A DNA stretch of 64,000 nucleotides from Podarcis raffonei (GCF_027172205.1 NC_070604.1:78458023-78522022); one strand, 5' to 3'. Shown: positions 13,340-27,727, counted from the first letter of the stretch. Program-made: numbers and translations. The notes: generated from the sequence alone by a model not told the origin.

Positions 13340-16300
13340 TGCAAATTGATTAGGACAATCCAAACAAATCTGAAGTGATCAATAGGGCACAAATCAGCCC
13401 AATTCAGTTTGGGATTTGACTGGATCTAGTGCACAGCCCTACTGTATACCACATCCCAAAACAGTATTGGGCTTGCAGTGGGTGTAAACAGAAGTGTGTA
13501 CATAGAAAAAGTGTACACAGCCATACCCTCCCTTTCCCTTGTTCTGTTGTCTGCCCCACGATCTAAATGTAGGCTATAAGCTTCTCAGGGCAGGAATTTC
13601 TTTTATGTTACTTTCTAAAGTACCATTTATATCATTTGCCATTACAAAGATGATAGACTTGATTGTATTAGTTAATTGATTTTATTAGATAGTGTCACAG
13701 GTGCTCAGGGTTGGCCCAGAACAGCGAATGGCACCCCAGCCCAAGTCAGGGTGCATATATCTAAGGCCATCCGAGAGTTAGTCTGGCACTTCAGCCAGAA
13801 AAGCCCACCAGCATCTTTCTCCCTCCCTGACAGCGAAACTACAGTAATTAACTAACAATTTCCTTCCCTTTCATGAAAGCCAAAATCAGTTGTCTGAGGC
13901 AGCTGCCTCATTCTGCCTAATGGTAGGTCCAGGCCTGCTGGTGCTCAGAGGTCCTCCTTTGACGGGTTAATTGCAATATGTAATTGTAGGCATGACAACC
14001 AGATAACTGGCTGGTGGTTCATCAATGGAAGTGAATCACGGGAGATCTCTCCCTAGCTTTTGAAATGTGATATCCAGGAGACTCTGGGAAGATGGAACCC
14101 TCAAGCAGGTAACCAGGGTTGTTTGTGGTTACAATTCATGGTTAGTGAAGAGAGATCTTAACCACAAGCCCCAGTCCATATGGCATGCCAAGCCAAATCT
14201 TGGTTTAGCTCAGCAAATAGGACTGGGGAGGCTGCAAACTCCTCCCTAGCGGTCTCACTAAGCAAAGTTTGACTTAGCATTAAAATCTAAACCAGCCCAT
14301 CAGGCACCCTCCAGATGTTTTGAACTATAGTTCCCTTCAGCCTCAGCTAGCATGGCATCTAAATCATTGGGAAAAGCTGCTCTGAATTACTTTTCTCTAT
14401 TGGTCTGTTTCTATTCTGGTATCATAATGATTTAAAAAATAATAGTCCTGGAGATTTTGAGTAAATGGTCCTATTAAATGGTTAATTTAAAATCTAGCTT
14501 GGACAGGGCACATACAGAAAATCACTTGTGAGTCACACTGATGCAACATTACAGAATTAGGAAATCTGGGAGGCAGCCAACACATCTTCTGAGCAACAAA
14601 ACAAACATCTGGATGCTGACATATTTGTGCAAGAGTTGTTGTGAGAAGGGAGTGGGGGGCTTCTGCAAAGGCTGGACATCTGGGTGTGTGTCCTAAAAGT
14701 TGTTGCTGAGATAGCAGAGGCCACTTTTCTTGGAAAGGCTGCTGGTGGGAAAGACAGATGCTCCATTTCAGATTGCCGTGGTATGGAATAACTATTATTA
14801 TGTTTTAAAAGCATGGTCTAAATTATGGGCCTGTAGTTCCCACTGGTCTCTGGACAATGATGTTGTTCATCTTCTGGTTTTATAACACCAGCGTAAACTC
14901 ATCTATAGACTCGCAGAGAACAGTAGGATCTTAAAGCTGGAAGTGATCCATGGGTCACCCAGCCCAACCCCTGCCAAAGTCTTCCTGACAGGTAAGTCTA
15001 CAGCAGTCAGACTCACTAGCAGACAGTCTGTGGCCTGAAGGCTTAGACTGGTCCTTTGTCAATGGGTTAGCAACTGGAGTGACGGGCAAATAAAGTCCAT
15101 GTTCACTTGTCATGAGTGATTTCAGAAGAATGCATTTTGGTCCTCCAGAGGAACACTTGGCCCTCCAAATGTTGCTGAACTGCAACTCTCATCAAGCTCA
15201 GCCATTATTAGTAACTAGATGAGACTTAGCCTTAGCTACAACAGCCCTCTATTGGTATATCACTGCTGGAACTAAAACAGACACTCTTTCACCCAAAGCG
15301 AAAACAAAGCAAAACACCTAACAGCCAACAGCAGGAAGCAAAGTTTAATTCTGAAAGCATCTAATACCACCTCAAAAAAAAAAGGTGCTTCAGTGAAGTA
15401 GATTCCACAATCAATCATGCTAAACAGCCCATTGAAATGCCTGTGACAGTTGCATCATCACCACATTTACAAATTTGATACATGATCCAATTCATTTTAA
15501 CCATTGGCAAGTGATCAACCTAACAAAGGATAGTCAGCAAACCTCCATAATGGAATGCAAATTACATGCCTCTTTTGTGAATGATTCACATGGAATACAA
15601 GTGTGGTATAGTTCATCTGTAGAATATGTTTCTAGGCTGTGATGAGTGAGGATCAAAGCTCTTCTCTCCAGTAATCTAAATCAAACATTTCGTCATTGTA
15701 ATACCCACTAAGATGGTGACCAATTGAGTGCACATCAATGCAGTATCCATGGGCAGGTATACACATCCTATTTCACCAACACTTGCCATTTCTTTTCCCT
15801 CTAGAGTATTCAGGGTGCAGGGGCAGTTTTCCATTGACGTAAGAGGTTTATAGCACCAGAAACAAATAATCTTCTTCTCTTCATGGAAATATTTGTCTTC
15901 ATTTCTTTATCTGAACCAGTGCTAACCATGAAGACATCAGGGAAGTAAATACAAAAAGATGGAGAAAATGCCTGGAAAGTTGGGTGCAAGAAAATGTCCA
16001 CTGGGAATCTGTATCTTAAAGCAGTGCTTCACTTGGGTTTGTGGCAAGCCTGCATCTGTTTTTAACTCAGGCAGCAGGAATTAATGAAGCAGCAGTCCCT
16101 TCAAGACTGTGATTTTGCATTCTGCTTTAAAGACTTAACCATTCAGAGTAAAGTTACAATAAACTCACCACATTAGTTACATCCTGCAATATACCCGTTT
16201 CTAGTCACATTTGCCTGTCTAGCTGGCTTGCATTTAAGTTGCCATCTTCAGCTGAGATGCTAAATCATTATGTGCCTGAAAGGCAATTCCACACATGTGC
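13340..16300. other. Intergenic, few recognisable repeats
   Basis: A phrase TCTGAGGCAGCTGCCTCATT near 13,896 recurs in diverged form near 18,100, marking a shared old repeat. Weak MITE traces occur near 14,290 and 15,160. No gene seen. Confidence 0.5.
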
Positions 16301-16301
16301 A

Positions 16302-16302
<1 letters not shown>

Positions 16303-16400
<98 letters not shown>

Positions 16401-16421
16401 ACTCTCTCTCTCACACACACA
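16303..16421. repeat. Compound microsatellite (TTTC)n-(TC)n-(AC)n
   Basis: About 48 bases of TTTC, then about 50 of TC, then a short AC run. Open frames here (Phe/Leu/Ser runs) are artefacts of the array. Confidence 0.95.
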
Positions 16422-16699
16422 TTTCTACTTTGCTAGCAAGCCAGGAGGAAGCTCAGATTGCTTGGAGTAAAGGAACCACACTTGATGTTATACTTGATGT
16501 TATTGTTGACAGGAGATCAGATTTGTAGGGTCTGCTTCCTCCACACTGTGGGGAACTTTGAGGAAGGTATAAAACTGACATTATGATTGGCTTGTATATA
16601 AAAATGGAGGGAAAGGCAGCTTCCGAGCTAAGCAATCCTTTCTTATTGAACCTCATCCTATCAGATAATGTTTCCAGGGCTCATTGAAGCAGTGTAAAA

Positions 16700-17212
16700 C
16701 CATTCTCTCCTTGTCATGGTGAAGAGGCCTGAACAACTCAGAGAAGCTATGAGCTATGCCATGCAGGGCCACCCAAGATGGACAGGTCGTAGTGGAGAGT
16801 TTTGACCAAACGTGATCCATCTGGAGCAGGAACTGGCAAGCCACTCCGGTATCCCTGCCAAGAAAACTCCATGGACAAAGACAACAGGCATATAAAAGTT
16901 ATGATGCTGGAAGATGAAATCAGCCCTGAGTGCTCACTGGAAAGACAGATCCTGAAGCTGAGGCTCCAATACTTTGGCCACCTCATGAGAAGAGAAGACT
17001 CCCTGGAAAAGACCCTGATGTTGGGAAAGATGGAGGGCACAAGGAGAAGGGGACGACAGAGGACGAGATGGTTGGATAGTGTTCTCAAAGCTACAAGCAT
17101 GAATTTGACCAAACTGCGGGAGGCAGTGGAAGACAGGAGTGCCTGGCGTGCTCTGGTCCATGGGGTCACAAAGAGTTGGACACAACTAAACGACTAAACA
17201 ACAACAACAAAC
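16700..17212 (+). mobile_element. BovB (RTE) LINE 3' end
   Basis: The last 75 or so codons before the stop read KTLMLGKMEGTRRRGRQRTR, WLDSVLKATSMN and LVHGVTKSWTQLND, the diagnostic BovB C-terminus. The copy ends in (ACA)n as BovB elements do. It is 5' truncated. The open segment of 131 codons indicates a fairly young insertion. Confidence 0.9.
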
Positions 17213-17219
17213 CCATTCT

Positions 17220-18639
17220 AAGACACAGGATCTCTATTCCAGAAAAATATTGTTGTTTCATTCCTTTGAGGTTAAACAATGGGTAGGCAACCTGTAGCTG
17301 GGGACCTCCACATGACCCCTGACCTCACTTTATGAGGTCCCCATCACCTTTTCTGCTACCACTTTGGGGTTTCCTCCTTCCTGTTCATTTGCTCCTTATT
17401 TGCAATCGCTCTTTTTCATTGCTTCTTTCTAATTATTTTTATAACAATTGGAAGGGGCAGTATTTTATTTGATAAATATAAATTTATTTGATTTTTTTTA
17501 AAAAAACCAGTTGTCTGAGAACAAATTAGTAGGCTTCTGCCAATTGGTGTGTGGGTATGTCACACTAACATCAGAAAGTAATAGCTTTCACTTGCACCGG
17601 CAACTCTCCTGAGCTTCTAAATATAAATAAATAAAATGATAAACTCTTTGGGTACAGACTTTTCATTGCTTGCTTCTGTTTTTATGTAAAGTGTTATGTA
17701 AATCAATCAGCCATTATCATCAGGAAATCTGAAACAGGAAAAAAAACACCCAGAAGCTGGTAGCAGACAATAAAAGTAGAAGCACCTTTCTTTATTCTTT
17801 CCTTGTTTTTCTATTCTGGGAAGTTAGATTCATTAGGAAGGGTGAAAACAGATTTGCTTTAATATCACTTAACTAAGACCTGTACAAAATCCTGGGTAGG
17901 TGAAATAGGATGAATCATAGATATATCAGCTTCTAGGGCAGTAGATCATACAGATTTATGATGGTTTGAGCTTCCTTCTTGCATTATTTGGACTTTCTAA
18001 TATTAAAATCGAAAACAACAACTATCCTCCAGGAGGTTAGGTTAGGGGACACAGAGAAGGCTTCACAGCTGAGTCTACTACATGAACCTCGTCATCTACT
18101 TTCTGAGGCAGCCACCTCACTCTGCCTAATGGTAGGGCCAACGCTTGGATCCCATCAGCATCCAAGTGAAAGAAAATCACTACACCAGCTCTAAGGCTGG
18201 CACAGTTTCGTGTTCTGCTTCGGAACATACTGGGGAAATGGGGTTGGTGGTGTTGGATCCTGTGGGTCCAATGCATCCCATTATCTGCCCACTTTTAAAC
18301 CCTCCTGCAGGTGAGGGAACCCATGTAAAATGCAGAGATTAAGCTTGCCTTGTAGACTCCACTGCCAATATCTCTAATCTCTTGTTGATGGAGACAAGAG
18401 TGGAACAAAGAGATTTTTTTATCAAGCTTTTATTCATGGGTACCAACCTTTGATCAATAATAAATGAAACATAAAAACCTTTCAGAAATGCTGGGTTGGC
18501 GCTTATGCACAGTGACTGAGATAAACAATGAGTGCTGATTCATGATGCAGCTTGCTTCATTTGCCAAACAACTTATATAACTTGAAAATATGCATGCAAA
18601 TAGTAGCAGTTTGCTGGCAGGGGATAGGAGTGCATTTTT

Positions 18640-18671
<32 letters not shown>

Positions 18672-20770
18672 TTTAAAAAGGTCAAGATGCAAAGTGATAG
18701 CAACAGAATATGGAATAAAAAGGGCTTCCCTCCCAAAATGATGACACACACACACACACACACACACACTTATTCCTAAAGCTGGAAGAACTTAGAAAAA
18801 CAGCTGGGCCAGCTGTTTGATGAGTGGGACATTTGCTCTATATATCTAGGCAGGGACACACAAACACACCGACAACCACCTTTAGAAGTGACCTGGAATC
18901 AGTTGATGAATGTATCCAGCAGTGGTTTATCTTGCCCTGGAGAAGAAACAGAGGCAGTCACTGAAGCAAGCAGGAGCATAAAAAGAGGGACCAAGCCCAG
19001 TCTGCTACTGTGTCTCTTCCTACTTCACAGCAAGCTAAGTTGCATTTATTCAATGGCCACTGGACACACATTGGTTAGCTACCTTCACGTCGCTTCCTGG
19101 GAGAACATAAGTGCATTCTGACATTTCTTAGCTTGCCCTCTCCACCAGCATGTCAAGCAAAGCAGCCAGCCGAGCCACGGATGAAGCCTGTTGATGGCAG
19201 CAGTGTGAAAAGTAAGGAAACCGAAGAAGAGAAACAGAAGGACAAGCAACATAGCCGCAACAGAAGAGGACTGAGGAAAGTAGGGCTGGCCATGGGTCAG
19301 GAAGTGGGGGGCAACTGGAGGTAGATAATGGCGGGAAAGTAAACACACCAAACCATGGTGATGCGTACCAGGATTTGAAAAAAAAACTGAACTGAAACAC
19401 AGCAAGAAAAAGCAGCCTTGTTGTGCGTTAAGCCTATAATGTGTATATACCCTATGATTCAAGACCAAGTAGAAATAAAACAAAATGCAAAGTTCTACCA
19501 GAAGCCAAAGGAACTCCTCTCTGACCAACCCCGAGTTCCTTGAAAACTACTATATATGCAACACAGTCTATTTCCCATGTTTCCCCATGATCCTTTGCAC
19601 TGGGCCATACAATTTCTAAGACCACTTCTGCCTTCAGCAGAGCTCACCCAATCAGAAAGGAAGACAAGCTCTGGTGAGGCAAAATCAACAGCAGGGATCC
19701 CTTTTCCCACTGCCCACAACATAATCAGTGAGAAAGCCTTCATGTAATTGTGGCAATGATCCATGATAATTTATCACATGATGACAACACTTGGATATCT
19801 TTAGATTATTATTATTACATAATAATGAGATTGTAAACTAACCCTGATGTTGTGCAGAAAGCCCCAAAGCCTGGCACTCTGATACTGCAGAGACCTCTCG
19901 GGGCTTTGTTAAAAAGATGAACAATTATCAACATTATGCAGATGTGCGTCAGATGCAGATATAATTTAGTATATCTCTACCTCTAAAAAAGGCGGTGCAT
20001 TGGCTACATTCCTTAATATATATGATCTGCTGAAATGCTGTTGAGACCAGTAGAAGACACCTACATGACATATTGATGCAATAATCATCCATTCAGATTC
20101 TTGTTGCTGTCCCCACACAATCCAGATGTTTGGCTAAATATTCAGATGACATATATTGACACAGAAATTAGATTTGGCATTTGCTACTCATAAAATGGGA
20201 GAGGGACAAATTAATTAAACATGGAGATTCCTAACCAAGTTGTTTGGGAGAGTTATAACATACCCTAAACACTGAATTTCCCACCAAGAGTCATGCAGTG
20301 CATAGAGGAACTCTCCTTCATAAAACTTTCAATAACCCTGGGAGGAGTTGTGCAGTTAAATTGAGCAGCATGGGGATTGCCTCTGCTTGCTGGCAAGGCA
20401 GCCAAATCAGTTTCAGCTGGAAATAAGTGCTTCTATGTTTCCCAGAACCGAGCCTTAATGGAAGGCAATATACAACTGCTATGATGAAGTCACTAATGTT
20501 GTTATTATACAATCATTTGGAAAGCAGTTTGAGATCCTAAGGGGTGAAAACATTGATATGCATGAGAAAGCCGATATTTATTATTATGACACTAACGGAA
20601 TGGAAAGAAAGCTTCGTGTAAAATATGAATGGTAGCTCCTTCCAAGAAATGTATTACAGCTTTGGAAAAAGATAATTCAGGTTCTCAGCCATGGATGCAA
20701 ACTATTTGAAAAAAAAGTACAGAATGTGGAAAGCAATGCTCCAGAACAGCAACCTGCTTTTCTTCAGCCA
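17220..20770. other. Intergenic with two microsatellites
   Basis: (CAA)n at 18641-18670 and (AC)n at 18744-18769. No gene recognised; frames of up to 147 codons show low-complexity or aromatic-rich translations with no domain. Confidence 0.55.
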
Positions 20771-20774
20771 AGAT

Positions 20775-21163
20775 TGTTGGCCCTTTCCGACTCAGGTGTC
20801 TTGAGACTCTCAAGCCAAGGGCCACATGCCCTTCTGAGTAAACTTACGGGGGCCACATAACAGTGGTGTGCGGGGCCAGAGGCAAAAGTGGGTGGGGCAT
20901 TCAACGTGAACGATACCTCTGTTCAATAGGCTAATTTCTTCACACACAGTCCCTCTCTGCTCCATCCAAGGAAGCCAGAAGCATTATCAGTGCTCAAGGA
21001 CACGTTCCAGTCAGGCAAAAACACTCAAGGAGGTGGCAAAGCAGACTAGTGAGGGGTGTTGTTGCTGTGGAGGGCAAGTGTCTTGAGGAGACTGCCAAGA
21101 TCCAGATAGAACTGGAGGGCCACATCTGGAACCTGGGCCTCGGGTTCCCTATCTCTGACTGAG
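20775..21163. repeat. Possible non-autonomous hAT repeat
   Basis: The right end, read in reverse, starts CAGAGATAGGGAACCCGAGG, a hAT-like terminus. The left part has GGGGGCCACATAACAGTGGT, a phrase common in squamate repeats. The left end is too eroded to define. Confidence 0.35.
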
Positions 21164-21791
21164 GTCATGCCAACCTTTTCATTTGGAAAGTTCAAACCTC
21201 TGCAGGCCCCACCCCTTACCACTGACATGCATGCTGACCACACCTGCTTCAGCTGTGCCTCCTAGGCTTAAGCTTCTATGGAGGAAGGTCGCCATTTTTA
21301 ACTGAGACTTCTCCATACACTCACAAAGCTATAAATCCCAGCATTCTTTGGGATGACAGCTGAGTGGCTGTGTTTTCTGCGCAGCCGTAAAACAGACCTG
21401 TCACCAGTCAAAGGTGGTCTGAGTGTCTGGGAAGCAAAAAAAAAAAAAAAAAGCTTTAACTGAGTGGCATTGGTACCACTCCTTAGGCCTTAGGATACGG
21501 AGCATTTCTTCAGTTAGAACCTTTCCTATCTTTGTTAGGCAGATCAGCAGCCTTCTGGACAGCAAGAAGGTCTGTGTGTTGGACCTTGTTCCTTCCTGAC
21601 TCCCCAGCTGTTGGCGCTGTGTAGAGTATCTCCTGCCAGGAATCCTTTGCATATTATTCGCAATGTGTCCTGAATGCACCTCTCCTCATTCCAAGGAAAA
21701 TACAGCCCTTTTCTGCTTCTATATGTTGAATGTTCATCCTTGTTACCAGTTATGTGATTAAATTCCTCAACAAATCTTCACAGAAGTATTA

Positions 21792-21793
<2 letters not shown>

Positions 21794-21837
<44 letters not shown>
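21794..21837. repeat. (GT)n microsatellite
   Basis: About 22 uninterrupted GT units. Confidence 0.95.
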
Positions 21838-21839
<2 letters not shown>

Positions 21840-22384
21840 AGCTTTTATATCCAGACATAGCATAATATTGTGGTGGATTCTGCCTGAACGCCAGTGCTGT
21901 TAATGTAATCACATTTTTGATACTCCAGGCAGGAGTGGGGGTTGCTGGCAGGGTCTCACAGAGGATAAAAGAGAATCCTTGGCCTCCATTTCATTCTAAC
22001 CTACTTAGCCCAACTGCGGCTCCTTGCGCTTGCTAACTCATCCTGTGTCTGTTGCTATGGCAACACTGCAATATGCCATGCAAGGATGTAGCTTGCCTAG
22101 TGCTCACCAGCTAAATCTGAGACTGTTTGAGGAACACACACACTTGATGAGTCATATAATAGGTCAAACAAAAAACCAAAACACCAGAGACTGATTAAGG
22201 TGAGGCCATTTTTTCTGATACTTTTAACAGGAGGAGATGGTTGTTGTTTTACTTCACTCAAATAATTAAATTCCTTTTCTATTTGTTGCAGGTGTTTAGA
22301 CATTTTTATTTGCCTAACCTTTTCAGTCACCTAGTTGACTTGAGCCCCCTCAGTATTCAGTATCACACCGTTTAAACAGTTGTA

Positions 22385-22530
22385 GCTTCCCTCAAAGAAT
22401 CCTGGGAACTGTAGTTTGTTAGGGATGATTAGTGTTGTTAGGAGGCCAGAGCTACAATTCTCAGGGCAGTTTAACAGCCAGTCTCTCTTCCCAGGGAACT
22501 CTGGGAACTGTAGGACTCCTACGTGCTACT
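22385..22530. repeat. Palindromic MITE with CTGGGAACTGTAGT body
   Basis: CCTGGGAACTGTAGTTTG at the left, GAGCTACAATTCTCAGGG in the middle and CTCTGGGAACTGTAGGA at the right form nested inverted and direct copies of one motif. It is non-coding. A similar fragment lies near 28,345-28,390. Confidence 0.5.
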
Positions 22531-24544
22531 CCAACTGTGTGATTGTCACCAGGAAGTCAAACTTTATGGATCCTAATCTACATAGTAGGCTATCCATGTG
22601 AACACCCACACTGGTTGGGCCATTTTCAACTACGCCAAGGAAACACCTACTTATCAATAGAGAGGAGGTTCCCTTGCGTGGTGGGAAATTGCTGGAACCA
22701 TTTCCCATAATGAACTTATTGCATTGATAGGAGCCCACACAGATTGGTTTCTTGGCAGCAAGCATGGTACCTAAGAATTAGGTCATAGCTGCAATTGTAA
22801 ATGGCTGAACACCATTTTGCATAGTTAGTAGCAGAGTATTGACTGCGATATTAGAACCCTAATCTACCAGCAAATGCACATTTAATATAGACACAGGGCT
22901 GCCATTCTAAGCAAATATACAAAGGTTGAACCCAGTAGAACCAGTTCCCACATAAGCATGATTAGAATTCTGGCCTAAAAACTCTGACACATACTGTATT
23001 GGTTCAACAAAAATATCATTACCTTACAATGAAGAGGGTGGGGAGTAAATATAAGTAGAATTTCTGTAGGAATGTTGGGTATGTGCCAAATGAAGGATGG
23101 GGGCTTTAACTTTCCTTTTAAATTACATTCTTAAAGAAACCATTATGCCAGCTTCATCATAAAGATCTTCATGTGTAATGCATTACCCTCTGGTCTTTAC
23201 AAATGTGGGTTGTTACAACCAGATAGACCAAGCAATTTGAAACTGCAGTGTAAGATGCAAGTTAATGAAAAATGCAGCATTTTTACAGACACCAACACAT
23301 GAGGAAACAAGACTTGTCAAAAGAATTGTAGATAACTACAAGGCAGTTTCTTCCATTTGGGAATTTAATTTTTCCAAATATGAATCTATATGGAAAATAA
23401 CAGTGTTGGCAACTTCATCATGGACCAACGAAAGATTCATGAGATACGCGTAATGAGTAACTTGCCAACTAATGTTGTTACACAAGGTAGCTGCAGGGAA
23501 AGTGAAATTTGAATAGTGTTGATGATCTGCTCCCAAATGGGTGTGTTATGTTTTCGTGTGTCCCAGATCTTACTAGTGCCTCCAGCAAAGAGTTGCCAGC
23601 ACTGTCAAAACCAGGATCTGCAGAGTTATTTACCAGAAGTTTCTGAGGACTTCCATCTTTTCTTCACAGATTTAGCTTTGGGTTTTATCAAATGATGGCC
23701 AGGAATAAGCAGGCGTATTGAAATGAAGTGGGGTTTGGCTTATGTGCAGTTAAAGAAAGCTTTGGAAATGATGAAGGGAAATGGGGGGGGGGCTTCATTT
23801 AAAATGTTGTGGCCTGGGCACCCACGACCCCGGGGAGTTGGTGCATATGAACTACAGGATAGATATGGATTGTGGCTCAAACCAGTGTGAGAGAGCACTG
23901 GGTGCAGAGTAAATGGGAGTTTGTACACTGCCTAATGGCAAGGATGAACATGGCATTAAGGAAATAAAGGCTCACAGTGGGTGAAATCCCCAATGGATTC
24001 AGCAGAACTTACTTCTGACTGGATACATTTCACTGAAATTTACTGAGCAGGATAATTAAAAGCATTGTTAAGAAGTCTGCTGGCAGAGGAACAAAGAAGG
24101 TGAGCTAAGCTCCTAGTAAGGCACTTTTTTCTCTGGCAGGAAAAACATACCTGTGCTCACACACCTGTATAGGATTTCTGCAGAAGAGAGACTTTGCTGT
24201 GCTTTTGGTCCAGGTCTTCTTCTAAAGCTTCTTCCCATATACATCTGGTTCACCACTGTGAGAACAGGATACTGGGCTAGATAGGTTTTTGATCTGATCC
24301 GGCAGAGTTATTTTTATGTTATTATATCAATAATAGTGTTTATTATTGACATAATGTATTGAGTCCATGTAGATGGCATGGCCAAGCTTATATTTAAAGT
24401 TCCAGGAACCAATCCCAGGTTTGGATGAAAGGGAAATATCTAGATCCAATTTGTGATCCTCTTCTAGCACTGATTTCCCAATAAAAATCCAGGTTTCCAG
24501 TTCTGGATACTTAGGTAGCATCTGTGGCTAGGAGTTCCTCATAC

Positions 24545-24645
24545 ATGCAGTCTAATCCTATCAATGTTTACTTAAAAGTAAGTCCTACTGTGCTCAGTGG
24601 GGTTTTCTATGCACCCTAGGTAAGTGTGCATGGGATTGTAACCTT
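24545..24645. repeat. Short dispersed palindromic repeat
   Basis: TAAAAGTAAGTCCTACTGTG with downstream CTAGGTAAGTGTGCATGGG; same family as 2228-2320. Another diverged copy lies at about 23,985-24,055. Confidence 0.5.
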
Positions 24646-24799
24646 AAACTGACTTGTCAACTGCAGCTGCTTTTAGGAAAGGAGAACCTCGCCTCCATGA
24701 TATACGTCTTAGAAATGTTTGGCATGGACTGCTTCAATGTGCTCTACATGGGACTGCCTTTGAAGACTATGCAAAGACTCTGTTTATAAATTAATCCAT

Positions 24800-25390
24800 C
24801 TAACTGCTGACAGAAGTGAGCCAGAATACATATAATAACATTGTTCTGAAAGTCCTGCATTGGCTCCCTGTTACTTTCCTGTCAGACTCAATCAAAAGGT
24901 GCTGACCATTAAAGCCCTAAAAGACTAGGCCAAAGTTATTTTCTTCCATATGAGCTCCCAGTAGACTGGGGTTGCCAGGTGAGGCTCAGCTCTGTGTGCC
25001 AACTTTGTCTGAGGCTAGGGCACCTGACACAAGGAGCCCATTCTTCTCAGCTGTGGAGTGAACCTACTCTATAATTCCCAGTCCCAGCACTTCTACTTAT
25101 GTGCATTAAGAGGATCATAAAACCTTCTGTTCTTGCAGTCTTACAGGGTCAGCAATTGATCTGGCTTTATATTTTACCTGGCAGTTGGTGTTACTATCCA
25201 GTAACTTATTTGCATGATTTTCGGGGGCATTTTTGGGAGAGTTGCAAAGCTTCCCACTACTCGCTTGCTTTTTTTCCCCTTCCTGATTTCTGTTTTATTT
25301 ACGTTTTCATTGTTGCAGTTTCTCTCAGTAGTATCATTGTGAGCTACCCTGAGTAGCTGAGGGGCCCACGTGGGGTGGGATTTTAACATC
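24800..25390 (+). mobile_element. LINE (L2/CR1 group) 3' ORF remnant and tail
   Basis: Has the phrase AAAGTCCTGCATTGGCTCCC (translating to VLHWLP, a conserved LINE C-terminal motif), then a long 3' tail ending GTGAGCTACCCTGAGTAGC and GTGGGGTGGGATTTTAA. Diverged and interrupted. Confidence 0.6.
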
Positions 25391-25842
25391 CATCCATACG
25401 TGCAAAAATAAAAAAGGAAGAGGGGAAAAAACCTCCCATGCCTTTTCATCATTTATCTCTCTAATCACTACAGCCAGACATGCACAACAAGCAGCACATG
25501 TTTGAAGAAGCAGAATCTTCGACTTGCATGGGCAGAGCAAGTTCTTCCAGATAACATAATGCCAATTATAGCATAATCCCTAACTTGCCCTCCCACAGGC
25601 TACTACATTATTTTAAAATCAAGCAGCAAGCGTCCTGTGGAGGTGTGAGAATCTCTGCCTACCTGTTCTTGAACAATGGTTTCTCAGTTGTTTCCAAGCT
25701 AGTATTTATAATTAAGATTCCTCACTGGTCAGTAGAAGATGAGAAACGTATCATTGCCAGATATGATGAACAGAAGCAGAATCGCCCTAGGGGCATTTTG
25801 GTGGTGGTGTTTTTAATAAATAGTAGCTTCTACCTAGGCAGG

Positions 25843-25975
25843 ATTGGGGAACCTGTGGCTTTTGAGATGCTGTTGGACTCCAATTCCCATCAGCCCTAGT
25901 TAGCATGTTCAATGGTCAGGGTTGGAAGCTATAGTTCAACATCTGGAGGGCCACAGGTCGCCCACCCTTGGAGGC
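25843..25975. repeat. Palindromic ACTACAACTCCCAT-type MITE
   Basis: Starts GGATTGGGGAACCTGTGGCT and ends CATCTGGAGGGCCACAGGTC with GCCCACCC; the inverted ends match. The body has GGACTCCAATTCCCATCAGC. Confidence 0.55.
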
Positions 25976-26922
25976 ATGGCACCAAAGCCCTTTTCTGTTG
26001 ATGTTTTCCCAACACAACAGCAGTGCCTCAATAGGGCTTATAAGGCTTCCATAAGTGAACAGCCTGCTTTGCTAATGGACAGAGGCTACACTCTGTGTCC
26101 CCAGCAAGCTGCAAGTCAACTGCCTTAGTGTACCCTTGCTGAAGAGGTGCTCCACACTGCTAAATCAATAAAAGTCCTATCCACCTTGCAGTCTAGGCCT
26201 GAATCTGTGACGTCTTTCTTTCTTTTTAACCCAGTTGATATTTGGTGGAGCTGGCACTAATTGTGGTTTATGTCAGTGAAGCACATGACTAATTATACAA
26301 GCGATGATGACAGATAAGAATTTGCCACACACCAAGTTTGGCGCATGGGAGCCTTTCTGTGACTGGTTCCACACATGTATTGCTCTGTGGGCACGTTATC
26401 TCATCTGGTGGTGTGTGTGTCTTGGCCAGACTTTATTTTCTTGTGGTTTAACAGCTACGGATTCCATTTACCCCTCTCACTCATTTTGCCATTCTTTCAT
26501 ACCTTCCCTACCATGAGTCCAAGTGGCACCCTGCCAAGATGATGCCATAAAACTGAAGCAAACATGGCCTCGTAAGATGGAAGGAGTGGATAAAAAACAT
26601 TGCTGTGATCAAAGGAAGCTTTAAGAGCATCTCCCTATAGCCAGTTCTAGCGTCTGTGTGTAATTATGAAATAATGGGTCCTTCTAGACAGCAACAAAAA
26701 GCTATTCTTTTTCTAATGCTCTTCAAGCCTTAGCCCAGTTCAGTGCTAGTCCTTCAAAGTGCATATCCTATGCAATGGATCCCCCTTTTCCAGGGGGAGA
26801 GCCACACTGGGAAACTTCATCCATCCCAAGCCATTCCTCAGATTGAGTTCCCTCTGCCACATGAAATTGATGAACTATTTATTCATCTCTGAAGTCCAGG
26901 TACAACTGTGAGGTAGGAAAAG

Positions 26923-27176
26923 AAGAAGAAGAAGAAGAGTTTGGATTTGATATCCCGCCTTTCACTCCCCTTAAGGAGTCTCAAAGCGGCTAACATTCTC
27001 CTTTCCCTTCCTCCCCCACAACAAACACTCTGTGAGGTGAGTGGGGCTGAGAGACTTCACAGAAGTGTGACTGGCCCAAGGTCACCCAGCAGCTGCATGT
27101 GGAGGAGCGGAGACGCGAACCCGGTTCCCCAGATTATGAGACTACCGCTCTTAACCACTACACCACACTGGCTCTC
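26923..27176 (-). mobile_element. CORE-SINE (MIR-like, tRNA-derived)
   Basis: On the minus strand it begins with a tRNA-like head (GTGTGGTGTAGTGGTTAAGA, then a B box in CCGGGTTCGCGTC). The MIR-type core GGTGACCTTGGGCCAGTCAC follows, and it ends in (TTC)n. It is well preserved, hence a relatively young member. Confidence 0.85.
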
Positions 27177-27727
27177 AATTGACAAGATATATTGACAAGA
27201 TATCCGTCAATTGCACCTCATTTCATCTTGAAACATGTTCTGGGACTTGCTGCAGGTTCAGTCGCAAGAACTCTGCAGCAGTAGGATGTCATATTAGGGC
27301 AGGTTAATTGTCAATAGGCAAACATGTAATAAAGAGTGATGACAGCGTTCTACTCTTATCACACAGCTCATCAAAAGCCACACCTCCAAAGAGGTGAGGT
27401 AATAGCACTATGTCAGTTCCTACCAGAAACTTTGTGCTATCACTGTGACAGAGGCTTCAAAAATCAACACAAACCAGTCCCTTAAACACATGGGACAGAA
27501 TGTGACTGCAATGGGACAAACAACATCTGACTTATCAAGAAAGAGAATAAGGGATCAAATACTAGAGAAAATAGTGTGGATGCAATTTTTCTGGAATCCA
27601 ATAATTAAATCCTATCAAAGGATTTTTTAAACAATACATCAGGGAATGATGCATTTGGATGGAAAAACGTTTATCACATCCCCTTTAAATAACACTACAA
27701 GTGCCATCTAGTTCTCTGAACATAATA

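Noticed and set aside
16239-16528. Phe/Leu/Ser-rich open frames
   Set aside because: Translations of the (TTTC)n-(TC)n microsatellite.
16802-17197. 131-codon open frame as a host gene
   Set aside because: It is the C-terminal end of BovB ORF2 in a 5'-truncated LINE copy.
19085-19528. 147-codon minus-strand open frame rich in aromatic residues
   Set aside because: Low-complexity hydrophobic translation without a domain or splice context; a chance frame.
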